Positions 44,826 to 47,841 of a stretch of 47,841 nt of DNA are shown here, piece after piece. The position numbers and the translations under genes are program-made. This DNA comes from an uncultured Catenibacterium sp. (lineage in GTDB: Bacteria > Bacillota_I > Bacilli_A > Erysipelotrichales > Coprobacillaceae), in assembly GCF_900540665.1 (NCBI RefSeq), contig NZ_UQGV01000004.1, forward strand, positions 1 through 47,841, given 5' to 3'. The stretch's first letter is position 1, and each line of letters starts with the position of its first letter. The notes under the pieces are model-generated. The model did no database searches. It was not told the DNA's origin and saw only the letters and a program-made list of their open reading frames with translations.

Positions 44826-46247
44826 ATGATCAAGAATCATGATGAATTACATGAAGAGTGTGGAGTAGTTGCTATATGGGGAGATGACAATGCTGCTCAA
44901 TTAACATATTATGGCCTACATTCTTTACAACATCGTGGACAGGAGGCTGCCGGTATTGTTGTCCGCAATAACAAAAGAAAGCTAAACATCCATAAGGGTG
45001 AAGGCTTAGTAAGTGAAATATTCGATAAAGAAAAGATTGAAAAATTATCTGGTAATGCAGCTATTGGACATGTCCGCTATTCAACTGCAGGTGGGGGAGG
45101 AATCATGAATGTACAGCCATTCTTATTCCGTACTCTCGATGGTATGATGGGTATTGCCCATAATGGTAATATTGTAAATGCTAACTTATTAAAGAAGGAA
45201 CTTGAAGAAAACGGTTCAATCTTTAATTCAACAAGTGATACAGAGGTTCTTGGTCATTTAATTAAAAGAGAAACAGGACGATTTGTAGATCGTATCTGTA
45301 AATCATTAGAAAAAATTGATGGAGCATTCGCATTTGTTATTCTTGTAGAGGATGCTCTATATGTTGCAAGAGATAGATATGGTTTAAGACCATTGTCTAT
45401 GGGAAGACTTCCAAGTGGAGGCTATATGTTCTCATCTGAAACATGTGCTTTAGATATTGCTGGTGCAGAGTTTGTAAGAGATGTAGAACCAGGTGAAATT
45501 ATCCGTGTTAAAGATGGTATTATTAAATCTAAGAAGTATACTGAAACATTACCAATCTGCAATAAACTTTGTGCAATGGAATATATTTACTTCTCTAGAC
45601 CTGATAGTAATCTAGATGGTATTAATGTTCATACAGCACGTAAGACTTGTGGTAAGACTTTATTTGAAGAAGCGCCAGTTGAAGCAGATCTAGTAATTGG
45701 TGTACCTGATAGTTCTATTTCAGCTGCTATCGGTTACTCTGAAGCATCTGGTATTCCTTATGAAATGGGTCTTATAAAGAATAAATATGTAGGTAGAACA
45801 TTTATCCAGCCAACACAGGAAATGCGTGAACGTGGTGTAAGAATGAAGCTTTCAGCTGTTTCTTCAATTGTTAAAGGTAAGAGAGTTATCATGATTGATG
45901 ACTCAATCGTAAGAGGTACAACTTCTAAGCGTATTGTAAAATTATTAAAAGAAGCAGGAGCCACAGAAGTGCATGTAAGAATTGCTTCTCCAGCAATCAA
46001 GTTCCCATGTTTCTATGGTGTAGATATTTCTACACTAGAAGAATTAATTTCACATCGTATGAATGTAGAAGAATTATGCCAATTCATTGAAGCGGATTCA
46101 TTAGCATTTATTTCAATGGAAGGATTAAAGAAATCAGTCAAGCATGATATGGATGGAAATTGTGATTTATGCATGTCTTGCTTTAGTGGTAATTATGTCA
46201 CTAAGCTTTATGATTCTATTGATCGTGCTAATAAGGACGAAAAATAG
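44826..46247 (+). CDS. purF: Amidophosphoribosyltransferase
   Basis: 473 residues. An 11-residue propeptide precedes the catalytic Cys12 (HEECGVVAIWGDD), as in the Bacillus enzyme. GLHSLQHRGQEAAGI and HVRYSTAGGGG belong to the glutaminase domain; the PRPP site is VIMIDDSIVRGTTS. Cysteines in CAMEYIYFSRPDS, FPCFYG and NCDLCMSC would hold the [4Fe-4S] cluster. It performs the first step of purine synthesis. The rest of the pur operon is absent. Start at 44826 after CAGGAGG; its upstream in-frame ATG (44769) is inside the previous gene. Confidence 0.97.
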   Translation: MIKNHDELHEECGVVAIWGDDNAAQLTYYGLHSLQHRGQEAAGIVVRNNKRKLNIHKGEGLVSEIFDKEKIEKLSGNAAIGHVRYSTAGGGGIMNVQPFLFRTLDGMMGIAHNGNIVNANLLKKELEENGSIFNSTSDTEVLGHLIKRETGRFVDRICKSLEKIDGAFAFVILVEDALYVARDRYGLRPLSMGRLPSGGYMFSSETCALDIAGAEFVRDVEPGEIIRVKDGIIKSKKYTETLPICNKLCAMEYIYFSRPDSNLDGINVHTARKTCGKTLFEEAPVEADLVIGVPDSSISAAIGYSEASGIPYEMGLIKNKYVGRTFIQPTQEMRERGVRMKLSAVSSIVKGKRVIMIDDSIVRGTTSKRIVKLLKEAGATEVHVRIASPAIKFPCFYGVDISTLEELISHRMNVEELCQFIEADSLAFISMEGLKKSVKHDMDGNCDLCMSCFSGNYVTKLYDSIDRANKDEK

Positions 46248-46254
46248 TACTACA

Positions 46255-46284
46255 AAACTCCCTTCATTGGGAGTTTCTTTCTTA
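46255..46284 (+). terminator. Terminator of purF
   Basis: AAACTCCC-TTCATT-GGGAGTTT followed by a T-rich stretch with two C interruptions. Confidence 0.85.
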
Positions 46285-46339
46285 TATATACTACTTCGCA
46301 TAATATATATTATGTAATTTTTGGTTATATCTGTTACAT

Positions 46340-46367
46340 TTGAATTGTAAATTGAGTGTGCTATAAT
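46340..46367 (+). promoter_or_regulatory. Promoter of the DUF6465 gene
   Basis: TTGAAT (46340-46345), 16-bp spacer, extended -10 TGC-TATAAT (46362-46367). Confidence 0.75.
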
Positions 46368-46406
46368 AAGAGTAGATAATTAGAGTATCAAAGGAGGATC
46401 TCCATT

Positions 46407-46865
46407 ATGAAAAAAACTACAACTGCAGCGACTAAGAAAACAACTACTCAGACTGCTGCTGAAGCAAAGAAAGAAACTACAGCTAAAAAGACTACTACAG
46501 TTAAAGCTGCTGAACCTAAAAAAACTACAGTTAAAAAGACTAAAGTGAAGGCATCTGAGGCTAAGAAAGCCACAGCCAAGAAAACAACTGCAGTAAAAAA
46601 AGAGGCTGCATCAAAGAAAACTACTAAGACTAAAACTACTTATAAGCCTGTCAAAATGAATATTCAGGTGCAATATAACTACCACGATGTATCTTTAACT
46701 GAGATTGAAGATATGGTTGTAAATCATCTTGTAGAAGCTGGTTATAAAAAGACTTCAATTTTAACTTTGGATATCTATTATAAAGCTGAAACAAGTGAAG
46801 TGTTCTATATCGCAAAGACCAAAGATAAAGAAACTATCAAAAACGAAGAACCTTTATATATTTAG
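46407..46865 (+). CDS. DUF6465-like protein with lysine-rich histone-H1-like tail
   Basis: 152 residues. The first 85 are almost only Lys, Thr, Ala and Glu in imperfect repeats (KKTT, AKKTT, KATAKKTT), strongly basic and disordered, like histone-H1 tails. The C-terminal 65 residues (KMNIQVQYNYHDVSLTEIE, then LTLDIYYKAETSEVFYIAK) match the small beta-rich DUF6465 domain. A nucleoid or nucleic-acid-binding role is inferred from the tail. It has its own promoter and an AAAGGAGG ribosome site. A group II intron lies about 19 bases after the stop codon. Confidence 0.8.
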   Translation: MKKTTTAATKKTTTQTAAEAKKETTAKKTTTVKAAEPKKTTVKKTKVKASEAKKATAKKTTAVKKEAASKKTTKTKTTYKPVKMNIQVQYNYHDVSLTEIEDMVVNHLVEAGYKKTSILTLDIYYKAETSEVFYIAKTKDKETIKNEEPLYI

Positions 46866-46945
46866 TAAATGGCTCCCCTTTTTAATAGAGTAGACAAGAA
46901 ACAATGTTAATATTGTAATTAATCATTATTTCTGCGCCTCTCATT

Positions 46946-46977
46946 GCACCGTACGTACGGGTCTCGTATACGGCGCT
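46946..46977 (-). ncRNA. Group II intron domain V
   Basis: On the minus strand AGC, the catalytic triad, opens the helix GCGCCGTA/TACGGTGC (8 bp, one G-U), then a 2-nt CG bulge on the 3' strand, the upper helix TACG/CGTA and a 5-nt loop. This is the standard domain V architecture and indicates that the ribozyme core is not decayed here. Confidence 0.88.
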
Positions 46978-46999
46978 ACATTTATATGATAATTTCAAA

Positions 47000-47841
47000 C
47001 TAACTTAGATAGTAGTTAAGAGGATTGATCAAACCTGGTCGATCCTTTTTCTTAACGGCTAGAGTCCTAGGGCTAAGTAGAAAGTTTACTACATGGCCAT
47101 TGGCTTGTCTGTAAAGACCTAGTCTGGTGTTTGCTACCGAGAATATTTGTTCATCTGTAAAATGACAACTGAGTTTCTTATTCAATTTCTGTAGATTAAT
47201 ATAGATTCTTTTTGGTTTCTTCCACTGTTTAAGAATAATAACTCTGATTTTATGGCGAAGCCATTGACCAAAGGTGTCAACGAAGTATTTCATCACGCCT
47301 ATTCGATAATAGTTAATCCACCCCACTACAATCTGATTGATTCTCTTGAATGTAACTGCAATAGGGCGTGCAATTCCTATCCTTCTTATGAGTTCTCTTC
47401 TACATTTATCGTAGAGTTTCATCTTGCTCTGATTGGAAGGCTTGCATTTCCATTCACCATTCCTTTGAAGGTAGGTGAATCCTAGGAACTTGCTTTCGGG
47501 TGGTCTGACCACCTTGGTCTTAGTAGCGCTGACTTTAAGAAATAGTTTCCTTTCTAGCCATGAAGTGACTGACTTCATTACTCTATTTGCACTCATTTCG
47601 CTCTTGACGAATATATTGCAGTCATCTGCATATCTTACAAAGCGTAATCCTCTATTTTCCAATTCCTTGTCAAACTTATCTAAGTACACGTTCGAAAGAA
47701 TTGGAGACAGTGGGCCGCCCTGTTGAACGCCGACTCTAGAAGGCTTTACTAGACCGTCTTCCATAATCCCTGCCTGCATGAATTTGCGAATAAGATGTAA
47801 TGTTGTTGAGTCATTCACATTCTTTTCTCTAAGTATTGAGA
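47000..47841 (-). CDS. ltrA: Group II intron reverse transcriptase/maturase, C-terminal part
   Basis: About 280 residues are visible; the frame stays open to the window edge, so the N-terminus is missing. Reverse transcriptase motifs include VGVQQGGPLSPILSNVYLDK and RFVRYADDCNIFV with the catalytic YADD; the thumb/maturase X domain has VVGWINYYRIGVMKYFVD. It ends RPGLINPLNYYLS with no HNH endonuclease domain, so it is an endonuclease-minus type. The protein assists splicing and reverse transcription of its host intron. No frameshift is seen, so the visible part appears intact. Confidence 0.93.
   Translation of the reverse strand, partial: SILREKNVNDSTTLHLIRKFMQAGIMEDGLVKPSRVGVQQGGPLSPILSNVYLDKFDKELENRGLRFVRYADDCNIFVKSEMSANRVMKSVTSWLERKLFLKVSATKTKVVRPPESKFLGFTYLQRNGEWKCKPSNQSKMKLYDKCRRELIRRIGIARPIAVTFKRINQIVVGWINYYRIGVMKYFVDTFGQWLRHKIRVIILKQWKKPKRIYINLQKLNKKLSCHFTDEQIFSVANTRLGLYRQANGHVVNFLLSPRTLAVKKKDRPGLINPLNYYLS

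Larger units (their letters stand above)
46885..47841 (-). mobile_element. Group II intron, 3' part (runs off the window)
   Basis: On the minus strand the intron-encoded reverse transcriptase is followed by a canonical domain V (46946-46977), a domain VI region and a likely 3' boundary CTACTCTAT ending at 46885, an AY end as expected. The 5' end of the intron lies beyond 47841. Its 3' exon reads TAAAAAGGGGAGCC towards the DUF6465 gene. The element is in opposite orientation to that gene. Confidence 0.85.

Noticed and set aside
44826..46247. Purine operon
   Set aside because: purF is alone: the next gene is unrelated, has its own promoter, and a terminator follows purF.
46299..46314. Perfect 16-bp palindrome CATAATATATATTATG upstream of the DUF6465 gene
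   Set aside because: It is pure AT alternation in an AT-rich spacer and sits well before the promoter. A regulatory role cannot be supported.
1..47841. CRISPR array or prophage
   Set aside because: No regularly spaced repeats and no structural phage, integrase or cas genes were seen. The only mobile element recognised is the group II intron.

Overview
The window looks like chromosomal DNA of a low-GC Firmicute, most likely class Erysipelotrichia (Coprobacillaceae-like). The evidence is AT-rich sequence, strong AGGAGG-type ribosome binding sites, TTGACA/TATAAT promoters, a sorting signal of the form KTGDxx rather than LPxTG, a NadD-YqeK (HD) fusion, and Bacillus-type gene neighbourhoods joined in a new order. 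The species assignment is inference; no 16S rRNA gene is present.

Layout. 0-3.5 kb: a giant coiled-coil, CAP-domain wall protein. 3.6-9.1 kb: two identical tRNA-Arg(UCU) genes in inverted orientation, each with its own promoter and terminator. They bracket an operon of a DUF454 membrane protein, a YgbA-type nitrosative-stress protein and a CydDC-like ABC exporter pair, plus a PHP phosphatase. 9.2-10.5 kb: small accessory genes, including a stand-alone zinc-ribbon protein resembling the N-terminus of IS1595-type transposases. 10.6-23.2 kb: RNase J2-like protein, FtsK/SpoIIIE, a BMP-type nucleoside ABC importer (lipoprotein, ATPase, two permeases) and the YmfF/YmfH M16 pair. The importer is split by about 1.2 kb of decayed DNA between the lipoprotein and the ATPase.

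23.2-32 kb: a probable 6S RNA, then ynzC-tkt-yneF, a histidine phosphatase, and plsY divergent from parE-parC. 32-38.6 kb: a compact housekeeping operon, yqeH-yhbY-nadD/yqeK-rsfS-yqeM-mtnN-U32 protease, with overlapping or nearly touching genes. It covers ribosome assembly, NAD synthesis and RNA modification. 38.6-46.9 kb: an XRE regulator, a YfcE phosphodiesterase, an orphan PTS EIIB, the ACT (UPF0237)/UPF0210 pair, a DUF815 AAA+ ATPase, a DUF2156-GNAT fusion, purF, and a lysine-rich DUF6465 protein. 46.9 kb to the end: the 3' part of a group II intron on the minus strand (domains V/VI and a reverse transcriptase/maturase), running off the window edge.

Most of the window is ordinary core genome. 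The parts that merit a second look are the NO/thiol-type operon between inverted tRNA genes with a palindromic operator, the shared operator-like repeat at the two promoters of the nucleoside importer, the gene graveyard that splits that importer, the RNase J paralog that has lost metal ligands, the domesticated-looking transposase zinc ribbon, and the intron that seems to have split a terminator.
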